Assembly (NCBI RefSeq): GCF_030814315.1 | Contig: NZ_JAUSUV010000008.1 | Span: 124,001-188,000 of the forward strand | Reading direction: 5' to 3' | DNA from: Croceifilum oryzae | GTDB lineage: Bacteria > Bacillota > Bacilli > Thermoactinomycetales > Thermoactinomycetaceae | Length of the DNA stretch: 64,000 bases | Shown here: piece after piece, positions 49,749-58,417 of the stretch | Numbering within the stretch: position 1 is the stretch's first letter | Layout of the letters: each line of letters begins with the position of its first letter | Position numbers and translations under genes: made by a program | Notes under the pieces: generated by a model | Database searches by the model: none | Seen by the model: only the letters and a program-made list of their open reading frames with translations | Told to the model about the DNA's origin: nothing

Positions 49749-50882
49749 TTGGAACTACGATTTGCATTCGAAAATAAACTGAGAAAAAATCAAATCGAAT
49801 CTCTTTATTCGAAATTGATCTATAGTATTGAGGGTATTATCAACTGCCGATTTCAAGAAGAGACAGAAGAAATTGTGGTAGAGTTTGAAGATCCTTCACT
49901 TGTGGAGTCGATCCATCAAGTTGTTAACCGATTAATCGAGGAGGAGAAGAAGATGCGTACGATTAGTCCGCGTATCCTAAAGAAAACTTCTTCTCCGATC
50001 GATGTCATATCCCACGATGCGTCCATTCACTCTATTTTTTCCTCAGATGGAGCGGTTTGCAAAGATAGTGCGATTTCCTTATTTGAGGCTCTGGATCAAA
50101 AGTTTCTCAACATAGCCGTTCAGCGAGGAGCTCATCTGCGCAAGTATACTTCTATGATCGCATCTGAAGCACTCGAAAAGTGTCAGTATATCAATTCATT
50201 CCCGCAGAATGTATTTCTAGTCTCTGAGTTTCCTCATCAGTTGGAGATCTTAGAAAAAGTGAGAGAAGGTCAATCATACGATGAGCTAGCACGGGTAAAG
50301 CCTTATGTTCTAACGCCTGCGGTTTGTTTTCATTGTTATGAGGAACTAAGCGACCAAAAGTTAGATCAGCCGATTATTTTAACGTCAAAGGGAAATTGTT
50401 TCCGACATGAAGCTACCTGGCGAGTAGGTAATCATCGTCTCAATGAATTCCAAATGCGGGAGATTGTTTTTATGGGTGATAAGGAATTTGTAGAATCACT
50501 ACGACAATCAATCCTAGAGGAAGTTTGGCAATTGTTTGAGTCACTCGGACTTCAAGGACGAGTCGAAACGGCAAACGATCCATTCTATTTTTCACAGGAT
50601 GCATATAAGAAAAACTATCAATTAATGAGCGATATAAAATATGAATTAATCGTAGAGTTAGCGGAAAAGTCGGCTTTCTCCATTGCATCTTTTAACAATG
50701 TCAGAGATACGTTATGTCAACAGTTTCATATTACATCCCAAGATGGAGTGTCGCTCCATTCAGGCTGTGTTGCATTCGGATTGGATCGCTGGGTGTATGC
50801 GTTACTTTCCAAATTCGGAAAGGATCTGCAATCTTGGCCAGAGCCGGTTCGTGATCTTTTACAGCTGCCCGAAGGGATTTAA
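49749..50882 (+). CDS. seryl-tRNA-synthetase-like amino acid:[carrier protein] ligase
   Basis: A 377-residue enzyme; TTG 49749 is preferred because AAAGGAG ends 9 bases upstream. After a 70-residue N-terminal domain unlike the tRNA-binding arm of SerRS, it has the class II core of the amino acid:carrier-protein ligases described in Bradyrhizobium and Agrobacterium: LTPAVCFHCYEEL (zinc Cys), motif 2 CFRHEATWRVGNHRLNEFQM (zinc Glu) and motif 3 LHSGCVAFGLDRWVYALL (second zinc Cys). Those enzymes charge Gly or Ala onto the phosphopantetheine of a small carrier protein. All three zinc ligands are present. It is the second synthetase-like enzyme of the operon. Confidence 0.87.
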   Translation: MELRFAFENKLRKNQIESLYSKLIYSIEGIINCRFQEETEEIVVEFEDPSLVESIHQVVNRLIEEEKKMRTISPRILKKTSSPIDVISHDASIHSIFSSDGAVCKDSAISLFEALDQKFLNIAVQRGAHLRKYTSMIASEALEKCQYINSFPQNVFLVSEFPHQLEILEKVREGQSYDELARVKPYVLTPAVCFHCYEELSDQKLDQPIILTSKGNCFRHEATWRVGNHRLNEFQMREIVFMGDKEFVESLRQSILEEVWQLFESLGLQGRVETANDPFYFSQDAYKKNYQLMSDIKYELIVELAEKSAFSIASFNNVRDTLCQQFHITSQDGVSLHSGCVAFGLDRWVYALLSKFGKDLQSWPEPVRDLLQLPEGI

Positions 50883-50928
50883 TCACATAAGTCAGACTGT
50901 AGACAATGTCGATTTGAGAGGAGATTTG

Positions 50929-50996
50929 AAAGGGAAGTGCTCCTTCTTTTTGTCTCTCTTCCAGACTTTGAGGCGCCAAAAGGACACTCCCTTTTT
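50929..50996 (+). terminator. imperfect hairpin inside the cluster
   Basis: AAAGGGAAGTGCTCCTT and AAAGGACACTCCCTTTT pair with one bulge, followed by T and CAAACC. It lies in the only large gap (181 bases) of the operon and could be an internal partial terminator splitting it into two expression levels. Confidence 0.5.
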
Positions 50997-51063
50997 CAAA
51001 CCTTCTTCTAGATCATGATTTCTTGTTTACAAGAAGAAAGATTCTACACATGGGGGGTAACAG

Positions 51064-52296
51064 ATGAGTTGGAACATGTATCAAGATAAAGTGTTGGATA
51101 TGGTTAGATTTGCTAAGGAAAATTCGCCTTTTTATTCTGCAAAGTATGCTGCCGTTGATTTGCAACATCTTACAGAAGCCGAGTTTCATTCTCTTCCTAT
51201 TATAAGAAAAAGTGATCTGTTAGGGAATGAACGACAACTTTTGGTTTCCGCCAAAGAGGATGACCTTTCAATAGAGAGAACCAGTGGAACTACGGGTGCA
51301 CCACTCATTTGCTACAAGTCTAAAAAAGATGTAGTGATGAAAGGCATGGATCTCTGGAAATTGCGGAAGAAGTGGGGAGATATTGCTCCCAGTGATCGAA
51401 GAGCTGACTTTTATTTGTATTATGATGGAAAGCAGATATTTACTGATAATATCTATACGAAGGATAGTCAAATTCACTTATCGCCACTTGATATGTCGAA
51501 GGACTCATTAAATCGTTACTATGAAGCACTCATCCAATTTGATCCTGCTTGGATTTATGCTCCTGCTTCCGCAATTTATATTTTTGCAGATCATCTACTG
51601 GAACAAGGCCTAGATGCGTCTCGAATAAAATCACTTCGATACATTGAGTGTGCTGGTGAAATGTTGTTTGATTATCAACGGGAGAAGATTGAGAAAGTAT
51701 TTGGCCCACTGGTTCATAGCATGTATGGAACTAAGGAGAATTGGTGTATCGCGATGTCTTGTAACAAAGGTTCTTTACATTTACAGGAAGATCGCTACTA
51801 TATCGAAGTGATTAATTCTAATGAAGAAGGTACTGGAGAGTTAGTTGTCACCGATCTGCAAAATAAAACGTGGCCCTTGATCCGATATTGGATTGGAGAC
51901 CTTGTATCTGTATCTGCTGCTACATGTGATTGTGGACAATCTTCTCCTGTCCTAACGTTGACTGGAGGACGGACACAAGAATATGTTCAAGTTCATGATT
52001 GGCTCTGTAGTCCTGTGCTATTTCATTATCGTACGTCAGCGATAAATCGCAAATATGGGAATTGTATTCGTTCTTTCCGTGTAACACAGCGAGCGGAGGA
52101 AGATTTTTTGATCGAACTTGTCCCAGGGACCGACTATAATGAATCGATTGCTCACCGTTTAACAACCGATTTATTGGAATGGCTACCTCAAGGAGTCCGA
52201 TTGGAATTGGAATTGCATACGCATATTGATTTCAAGAACAATAAATTCACTTATTTTCAAACGTATAAAAGACAACAATTAATATCTTCTAATTGA
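51064..52296 (+). CDS. PaaK-like adenylate-forming ligase
   Basis: A 410-residue enzyme of the phenylacetate-CoA ligase/CoF synthetase group. Signatures: FAKENSPFYSAKY near the start, the P-loop ERTSGTTGAPLICY (about 77-90), SMYGTKENWCIAMSC at the A5-like position, and GELVVTDLQNKTWPLIRYWIGDLVS. It has a Cys-x-Cys zinc-like CDCGQSSP as in many PaaK relatives. It activates an acid as adenylate, here perhaps for thioester formation or direct amide bonding. GGGGGG precedes the ATG. A second ligase distinct from that at 48267 implies a second carboxylic building block. Confidence 0.82.
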   Translation: MSWNMYQDKVLDMVRFAKENSPFYSAKYAAVDLQHLTEAEFHSLPIIRKSDLLGNERQLLVSAKEDDLSIERTSGTTGAPLICYKSKKDVVMKGMDLWKLRKKWGDIAPSDRRADFYLYYDGKQIFTDNIYTKDSQIHLSPLDMSKDSLNRYYEALIQFDPAWIYAPASAIYIFADHLLEQGLDASRIKSLRYIECAGEMLFDYQREKIEKVFGPLVHSMYGTKENWCIAMSCNKGSLHLQEDRYYIEVINSNEEGTGELVVTDLQNKTWPLIRYWIGDLVSVSAATCDCGQSSPVLTLTGGRTQEYVQVHDWLCSPVLFHYRTSAINRKYGNCIRSFRVTQRAEEDFLIELVPGTDYNESIAHRLTTDLLEWLPQGVRLELELHTHIDFKNNKFTYFQTYKRQQLISSN

Positions 52297-52309
52297 TGGA
52301 GCATATCGT

Positions 52310-53152
52310 ATGAAAAAATTAATAGAGAATTGGCATCCGTATTTCGGATCATATGATTGTTTGTTAAATTCAATCAGTTGGTGGCTTTCTGTACAATCCA
52401 TCGATGTAAGGCCACTCGTGAAATGCAATTGGAACTTGTATGTTTCGGGTGAACATGATCAATTTGGTGGAAGTATTCCGGATGATGCTCTATGTACACT
52501 GTTACCAGAGGTGTATTCTGTATCCATTCAAGAGATCACGAATTTTTCAGAGGTTCCATATGAAGAGGTAGTCATACTACCGATCGATGCCTTTCATCTA
52601 CCCTATCTCAAAGAGTCTTTTCAATTGCATCACCAACTGCACTATGTGGCGGCCTACTTCTGGACAGATGGAACGGTTGAAATTTATGACCCATACTTCT
52701 TGCAATCCTACTATTTCAGGGAGGAGTCGTGTAAAGAGTATTGGCTTCGGTTTCAAAAACCGGTACTTCGCTTATATTCATTAGGGACCAATTCTGCTAT
52801 ATCGCCTAGTCCCTATTTATCTAGGCAACCATTTGAAAGGATCTATCAAGAAACAGAAGTCAAATTGATAGAGAAGATCCATACTGTTTTAAAAGAGCCT
52901 GATCCTCTTCAGATCAGTGTTAAGTTTCAACGATATTTTGGTTGTTTTCGTAGTATTTATATCGCTCGTAAAAAGTATTTTGAAACGTTGGAGCATAGTT
53001 CATTTGAACACATTTCATCTCTTTGGTTGAGTGTGGAGCGATCTTATATGCGTCTAATGGTTTACCGTGAACGGGGTATAGATTCAGTCATCGATTCAAT
53101 CCAAAAAGTGATTGAAGCAGAACGCACATATTTACGCCAGATAGACTTGTAG
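52310..53152 (+). CDS. BtrH-like cysteine-dependent acyltransferase (second copy)
   Basis: A 280-residue protein, 14 bases after the PaaK-like gene. It has Cys18 in FGSYDCLLNSISWWLS, His in LHHQLHYVAAYFW and Asp in VEIYDPYFLQSYYF, the same Cys/His/Asp order as the copy at 44981 and as BtrH. The C-terminal part is helical. It probably transfers a second carrier-bound acyl or aminoacyl group. Overall identity with the first copy is low, so they likely differ in acceptor or donor carrier. Confidence 0.65.
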   Translation: MKKLIENWHPYFGSYDCLLNSISWWLSVQSIDVRPLVKCNWNLYVSGEHDQFGGSIPDDALCTLLPEVYSVSIQEITNFSEVPYEEVVILPIDAFHLPYLKESFQLHHQLHYVAAYFWTDGTVEIYDPYFLQSYYFREESCKEYWLRFQKPVLRLYSLGTNSAISPSPYLSRQPFERIYQETEVKLIEKIHTVLKEPDPLQISVKFQRYFGCFRSIYIARKKYFETLEHSSFEHISSLWLSVERSYMRLMVYRERGIDSVIDSIQKVIEAERTYLRQIDL

Positions 53153-53172
53153 GATTAGATTGGAGGCAAATT

Positions 53173-54906
53173 ATGAAAGGCATTGTTTGGTCTCTTCGTT
53201 TTTTATCACAATATCGTTTTTTGATCTTGCTAGGAGTTTTAGCGGCATTTATTGCAGGATGTGCCTATTCAATATATCCTTGGACTTTGAAAATTTTGCT
53301 AGATGATGTGATTTCCAAGCAAAATATAGGGTTACTTTTACCAATTACGCTCGCATTGTTAGGGACCGTTATTGTTTCGTCATCCATGGAATTAGTCCAG
53401 ACTTATATTTTTACGAAATCAGCTCAGGGTGCGATTAATCGTATTCGATCGAAGCTTTTCACAAGAATGTTACAGCTACCGATTTCTTTTATACGGGAAA
53501 AATCACCGGGAGAGTTACTCTCTTATTATGTCAATGATATAAACCAAATCAATGTAATCTATACTAGCTTTATTACAGGTACTGTTGCTTCCTTGACGCA
53601 AATCATTTTGCAGTTTGGTTTCCTATTTTATATGAATGTTCCATTGACGTTGTTAACCATTCTATTTATTCCACTTTACTTTTTTAATCATAAGTATTTT
53701 AAGAAAACGATTTCGAGTTCAGCGGATGATATGCAAAAAAGTAATGATAATTCAATTCAGTTACTTCAAGAGGGTTTAACGAATATTAGAGAAGTTAAAA
53801 TCTATGATGCAAATCGTTCGATGAGCAATAAGTTGAAAGTAGCTTTTCAAGATGTTCTAACCAAGAGTGTCAGAAATACACTACTGACCGAATCGAACTT
53901 CCATCTCTCCAATGTCATTACATTTGGAACTCGTTATATCATCTATGGATTTGGTGCATATTTAACATTAACAGGAAGCATGACCATGGGAGAGTTGATT
54001 GCATTTGTAACTTTTCAAACTACATTGTTCAATCCAATTGCTCGCTTTTTAAATATTGTTTCCAAAGTGCATAATGCTGAAGTGATTACAGGCAGGTTGT
54101 TAACATTTTTCAAGGATACAGAAGATATGATTGAAAAATCCGGTTCGGTGAAAAGGGACCTTCAGGGACATTTTACGTTGAAAGATGTTACTTACCAATA
54201 CCCTAATAAAGTAGATCCAGTTCTCCAAAAGATCTCATTGGAAATAAAGCCTGCACGCATTACCGCGATTGTCGGTCCAAGTGGCGGAGGGAAAACAACC
54301 TTATTCCATATCATCGCAGGGTATTATGGAGTGGAAAAGGGAATTGTTGAAGTTGATGGGATCGCCCTAAAAGATCTAGATCTATCGTGTTTTCGGAGTC
54401 AAGTAGGGGTTGTTTTTCAAGACATTGTTCTATTTAATACATCGGTAAAAGATAATATAAAATTGTCGAAACCAGATGCCACCGATGAGGAGGTTATATA
54501 TGCAGCTAAATTAGCTTTTTCTCATGATTTTATTCAAAACTTACCGGATCAATATGAGACTCTAGTTGGTAATAATGGAGTGAAGCTATCTGGGGGACAA
54601 AGACAGAGGATTGCGCTAGCCCGAGTGTTTTTGCAGAATCCTAAAATATTAATACTCGATGAACCAACCTCAGCCCTGGATTCAGAGTCCGAAACTGAGA
54701 TCCATACCGCACTTAATCATCTAATGGAAGACAGAACGACGATTATCGTTACTCATAATATGGCCATTGCTAGCAAAGCAGACCACATTATTTTCATTCA
54801 TCAAGGTAAGGTGATTGAACAGGGAAGTCACCAAGAGTTAGTAAATCATGATGGTATATACGTAAAGTTATTTAATAATCAGCGGAGCGAATATGTGAGT
54901 ATGTAG
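53173..54906 (+). CDS. ABC exporter (fused permease and ATPase)
   Basis: A 577-residue half-transporter with GGAGG before the ATG. Six membrane helices span about 15-300 and the ATPase domain 335-570 has GPSGGGKTT (Walker A), KLSGGQRQRIALA (signature), ILILDEPTSAL (Walker B) and the H-loop VTHNMA. No C39 peptidase domain, so it exports a small molecule or an already processed product, probably as a homodimer. It is the natural candidate for secretion of, and resistance to, the cluster product. Confidence 0.92.
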   Translation: MKGIVWSLRFLSQYRFLILLGVLAAFIAGCAYSIYPWTLKILLDDVISKQNIGLLLPITLALLGTVIVSSSMELVQTYIFTKSAQGAINRIRSKLFTRMLQLPISFIREKSPGELLSYYVNDINQINVIYTSFITGTVASLTQIILQFGFLFYMNVPLTLLTILFIPLYFFNHKYFKKTISSSADDMQKSNDNSIQLLQEGLTNIREVKIYDANRSMSNKLKVAFQDVLTKSVRNTLLTESNFHLSNVITFGTRYIIYGFGAYLTLTGSMTMGELIAFVTFQTTLFNPIARFLNIVSKVHNAEVITGRLLTFFKDTEDMIEKSGSVKRDLQGHFTLKDVTYQYPNKVDPVLQKISLEIKPARITAIVGPSGGGKTTLFHIIAGYYGVEKGIVEVDGIALKDLDLSCFRSQVGVVFQDIVLFNTSVKDNIKLSKPDATDEEVIYAAKLAFSHDFIQNLPDQYETLVGNNGVKLSGGQRQRIALARVFLQNPKILILDEPTSALDSESETEIHTALNHLMEDRTTIIVTHNMAIASKADHIIFIHQGKVIEQGSHQELVNHDGIYVKLFNNQRSEYVSM

Positions 54907-54964
54907 ATTCGCAATTGCTTTTTATCAGTCATATCATTTTATTTCGTTTGAATGGGAGGTTTTC

Positions 54965-55510
54965 GTGATGATGGTTGTGAAACTTGTTCCACACCGGCTT
55001 GAATATGCTCAAACTATTTTTACCCTTTCGACGGATCCACCTGTTAAGGAAGCATTAGGACTAAAAACAGAGACAGTAGAGGAAACCATGTCATTTGTGA
55101 GGCATATGATCGAGGAAGAAGAGAAAGGAAATTCTATATCTAGAGTCATTTTAAATGGAGAAGATGAAGTGGTTGGAGTCACTACTTTGAAAAACATTAA
55201 TTATGAGCAGAAAAGATGCCATATTGGTAGTTGGCTGGGATATTCCTATTGGGGGAAAGGGTATAACCAAGAAGCGAAGAAAGCCATATTAAAAATCGCA
55301 TTTAAAGATCTAGACTTAGAGCACGTTTTTACGGGTGCAAATAAGGCTAACATTCGTTCGTGTAAAGCGCTTGAAAAATTGCCCTATCTGACATTAAATG
55401 TAGAGTCGCAGTTTCCGGAAGAGTATGAGACTGTAAAGCATGAAATCAAACAAGCTTGTGTCTTACATATGATTGATAAAAAACATTTTTTAGATTGGCT
55501 TTACGAATAG
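54965..55510 (+). CDS. RimJ/RimL-type GNAT acetyltransferase
   Basis: About 181 residues, GTG 54965 or ATG 54968/54971 behind GGGAGG. GNAT acetyl-CoA signature at IGSWLGYSYWGKGYNQEAKKA (the Q/RxxGxG/A loop is modified to WGKGYNQEA), with VVGVTTLKNINYEQKRCHIG upstream and FTGANKANIRSCKALEKL, the typical asparagine-containing helix, downstream. Family members acetylate amines such as ribosomal-protein N-termini, antibiotics or, in MccE and RimL, the aminoacyl-nucleotide microcin C. As the last gene of the operon it may tailor or inactivate the product. Confidence 0.85.
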   Translation: MMMVVKLVPHRLEYAQTIFTLSTDPPVKEALGLKTETVEETMSFVRHMIEEEEKGNSISRVILNGEDEVVGVTTLKNINYEQKRCHIGSWLGYSYWGKGYNQEAKKAILKIAFKDLDLEHVFTGANKANIRSCKALEKLPYLTLNVESQFPEEYETVKHEIKQACVLHMIDKKHFLDWLYE

Positions 55511-55834
55511 AAAATATAGTCAAATAAAGGTAATTAATTTGTACAGTGATTGCCTTTACCTATATTTTTTATATTTTTTATTCACTATAAAATGTTACAT
55601 AATTATACAAATTTATATAACAAAAATGAATTTTGTGTTACTATAATATTATATATACAAATATACAATTTTATTAAAAAACAAAAAATGGTCCATACAT
55701 ACTATTACCCTATAGTTTGTTTTTACATAGTAAATATACATTAAAAACAATCACATAAGTAATGCTTATAGATTGGCTTGTATCAATCATTAATCTATTT
55801 TTATTATTTATAGATGAAAGAAGGTAATACAAGT
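55511..55834 (+). other. AT-rich intergenic region after the cluster
   Basis: A TAAAGG-TAAT / ATT-GCCTTTA hairpin at about 55525-55558 probably ends the operon. The following 250 bases are more than 75% A+T, with no supported ORF and several possible -10 sequences, likely the promoter region of the response regulator gene. Confidence 0.45.
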
Positions 55835-56452
55835 ATGAAAGTTTTTTTAATTGAATCTCAGACAGTTTTGCGAGAGGCTTTGACTAGAGTTTTAAAATTG
55901 GAGTCAAATATTACAGTGGTGGGTTCATGCGAAGGTGGAAAAAGTGTTCTGAGTCAAATTGAACGCTTGCAACCTGATATTGTAGTATTAGATATCGACC
56001 TCCCTATATCTCCAGGCCTTGAATTAGCGAAGGATATTATAGATCGACAATTAGGGTGCAAGATTGTATTCTTAACTTCAGTAAATTCAGGTGGGGTATA
56101 TCTAAGAGAAGCTATGAAATTAGGCGTACATGGATATTTATTAAAGGATATCTCCATTGGAAAATTAGTAGGCAGTTTATATGATATCCAAGCGGGTTCA
56201 TTGATTTTTAGCTCTAGCTTAGAAATGGATCAATCCGTAGCTGACCCTTTAAGGAAAAGAGAAAAGGATGTTCTGTTGCTATTGATGGATGGTTTGGAGA
56301 CAAAAGAGATTGCCGAACAACTCTTTCTATCAGAGTGGACAGTACGTAACTATATTTATATGATCATGAGAAAGTTAAATGTAAAGACAAGGGTTGAGGC
56401 GGTTAATGTAGCCCGGAAAATGGGAGTGTTTTTTGGATCTATGTCAAGTTAG
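55835..56452 (+). CDS. NarL/LuxR-family response regulator, orphan
   Basis: A 205-residue regulator; ATG 55835 has AGAAGG about 10 bases upstream, an earlier ATG at 55814 is less likely. Receiver with phospho-Asp in DIVVLDIDLP, Thr/Ser in VFLTSVN and Lys in LLKDIS; GerE-type HTH at the end (LRKREKDVLLLLMDGLETKE, then IAEQLFLSEWTVRNYIYMIM). No sensor kinase gene is adjacent. Receiver resembles the DesR/YxjL type. It stands between the carrier-protein cluster and the MccF-like gene and may regulate either; not demonstrated. Confidence 0.88.
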   Translation: MKVFLIESQTVLREALTRVLKLESNITVVGSCEGGKSVLSQIERLQPDIVVLDIDLPISPGLELAKDIIDRQLGCKIVFLTSVNSGGVYLREAMKLGVHGYLLKDISIGKLVGSLYDIQAGSLIFSSSLEMDQSVADPLRKREKDVLLLLMDGLETKEIAEQLFLSEWTVRNYIYMIMRKLNVKTRVEAVNVARKMGVFFGSMSS

Positions 56453-56540
56453 TGGGCAGAAAATAATAAACAATCAACCAGCTATATGTGAATGGAGGAT
56501 GTATTGGTCTACTTGGCATAAATCAAAGGAGGGAAATTCG

Positions 56541-57521
56541 TTGATTCCAACAAAATTACAGCCAGGTGATGAAATTCGCATAATCGCTCCATCTAGAAGC
56601 CTCTCCATGATTTCTGAACGCGATATTGCTCACGCACAAAAAGTACTATCTTCTCTTCGATTCCATATTACATTTGGTAAACATGTACGGGAAATGGACA
56701 TGGCTTATTCCTCGTCTATTGAGTCACGTATAGCAGATCTGCATCAGGCCTTTGCAGACAAATCAGTCAAAGCAATACTCACTGTCATTGGTGGATTTAA
56801 CGTCAACCAACTGCTTCCCTATCTTGACTATGACCTCATTAAACAAAATCCGAAGATTCTCTGTGGATACTCTGACATCACCGCTTTATGTAATGCCATC
56901 TACGCCAAAACAGGACTAGTAACCTATTCTGGACCTCATTTTTCCTCATTTGGTATGGTAAAAGGGATGGAATATACCTTGGAATATTTCCAGAAGTGCT
57001 TCTCTCAAACAGAGCCACTGTCCCTATCTACAACATCAAAAACTTGGAGTGATGATCAGTGGTACATTGACCAAAAAAACCGCACTTTTATCCCTCACGA
57101 GGGCGTACATGTAATCCAAGAAGGAGAAGCAGAGGGAACGATTATTGGTGGGAACCTCTGCACGCTTAACTTATTACAAGGAACTGAATACATGCCCTCA
57201 TTAAAAGGTTGTATCTTATTCTTGGAAGATGATAGCTTAGTAGACGCTCCGACTTTTGACCGTGATCTCGAATCTTTACTACAATTACCAGGTAGTTCTG
57301 AGATCAAAGGTCTATTGATCGGACGATTTCAACAAAAATCCCAAATGACAAGGGAAAAGCTAGAGTTTATCATTCAAAATAAAAAGCAACTTCGAGGTCT
57401 CCCTGTTATGGCTGACTTGAACTTTGGCCATACAACACCGATTTTCACATTTCCAATCGGTGGTACAGCTACTATCTCAGTTAAAAACCAAGCTTCATTA
57501 GTAGAAATTCAAAGCTATTAA
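56541..57521 (+). CDS. MccF-type S66 serine carboxypeptidase
   Basis: A 326-residue cytoplasmic protein. TTG 56541 is chosen because AAAGGAGGG lies 7 bases upstream; the longer frame overlaps the regulator gene. S66 features: the Ser nucleophile in ILCGYSDITALCNAIY, YSGPHFSSFG, WSDDQWYIDQKNR, the Glu in EGTIIGGNLCTLNLLQGTEY, LFLEDDSLVDAPTFDRDL, and the His in LNFGHTTPIFTFPIGG. The WSDD segment and TFDRDL are typical of the MccF branch, which splits aminoacyl-nucleotides such as microcin C, rather than LdcA muramoyl peptidases. It may be self-protection against an aminoacyl-adenylate-like product, or a general detoxifier. Confidence 0.85.
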   Translation: MIPTKLQPGDEIRIIAPSRSLSMISERDIAHAQKVLSSLRFHITFGKHVREMDMAYSSSIESRIADLHQAFADKSVKAILTVIGGFNVNQLLPYLDYDLIKQNPKILCGYSDITALCNAIYAKTGLVTYSGPHFSSFGMVKGMEYTLEYFQKCFSQTEPLSLSTTSKTWSDDQWYIDQKNRTFIPHEGVHVIQEGEAEGTIIGGNLCTLNLLQGTEYMPSLKGCILFLEDDSLVDAPTFDRDLESLLQLPGSSEIKGLLIGRFQQKSQMTREKLEFIIQNKKQLRGLPVMADLNFGHTTPIFTFPIGGTATISVKNQASLVEIQSY

Positions 57522-57673
57522 TCAATAAATAGAACTAGCTAATCGTATGAAATGGATTAGTTTATCCCGTTGTTTTACGTTAATCTCTATAGTTTTAAAT
57601 TTTTCCTTTGAAAACGTTTGCATTTCCATGTAAGATGTTCTTAACATCGAACGGATACAGGAGTGTGCTTACT

Positions 57674-58273
57674 ATGCGCCATCAAAAGGTGGATGTTATA
57701 CTTCAAGCGGCTGTAGAGGTATTTTCTGATCAAGGCTTTGACCAAGCGAAGATGGATGATATTGCACAGGCAGCAGGTGTAGCAAAGGGAACAATTTATT
57801 ATCATTTTAAGAGCAAAGAGGATTTGTTTACTGGATTAATGGACGAGGGTATGGAGAAATTGATTGGTTGTGCGAAACGCCATATCGATAGTGAGGATTC
57901 CCCAGTTGATCAGATGCACGGATTGATCCGAGCTCACAGTCAATTTTTTATGGAAAATGGAAAGTTGGCGAAGCTACTTCTGAATGAAGCGTTTGGAACA
58001 AAGGAGCGACAACAGAAGTTTCGTGCGAGCATTCGTGAATATATTCTGCTAATTGAGTCGCTGATTGAAGGAGGGATTGCTACTGGCGATTTCCAATTTG
58101 ATTATCCGTCAGAGATGGCAGTTGCAATCTTTGGAGCAGGGAGTGTATTGGTTTTGCATAAACTATATACTCTTGAGGATAGTGCATGGACTTCTGAACA
58201 GTCAGAAGAAGTTACTCAGATGACTATTCAAAGTTTGAGTCAACTCGTTTTTCGTAGTTTGTTAATAAAATAG
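57674..58273 (+). CDS. TetR-family transcriptional repressor
   Basis: A 199-residue regulator; ATG 57674 with CAGGAG upstream is preferred to the 57608 start. HTH at 8-55 (ILQAAVEVFSDQGFDQAKMD, then IAQAAGVAKGTIYYHFKSKE). The ligand domain is helical. The next gene encodes a YhgE/Pip membrane protein whose promoter has a palindromic site (58335-58348). Such TetR-YhgE pairs are common in Bacillota and Actinobacteria, so autoregulation or control of the neighbour is likely. Confidence 0.9.
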   Translation: MRHQKVDVILQAAVEVFSDQGFDQAKMDDIAQAAGVAKGTIYYHFKSKEDLFTGLMDEGMEKLIGCAKRHIDSEDSPVDQMHGLIRAHSQFFMENGKLAKLLLNEAFGTKERQQKFRASIREYILLIESLIEGGIATGDFQFDYPSEMAVAIFGAGSVLVLHKLYTLEDSAWTSEQSEEVTQMTIQSLSQLVFRSLLIK

Positions 58274-58334
58274 ACTCTATTCGGAGGCACAAAGTACTTT
58301 CTTTGTGCATATTTTTATATTATAATATTAATTG

Positions 58335-58348
58335 ACTGACCAGTCAGT
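58335..58348 (+). promoter_or_regulatory. palindromic TetR operator
   Basis: ACTGACCAGTCAGT, an inverted repeat differing only in the central two bases, about 70 bases before the YhgE gene. It matches the TGAC-x-x-x-GTCA style of TetR/AcrR operators and is very similar to sites of YhgE-linked repressors. Confidence 0.65.
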
Positions 58349-58417
58349 TTTAAACATAAACGACCCTATTTTATATATGAAAATAAAGTGTTTCCGACCT
58401 TGAAGGGAATGTGTGTT

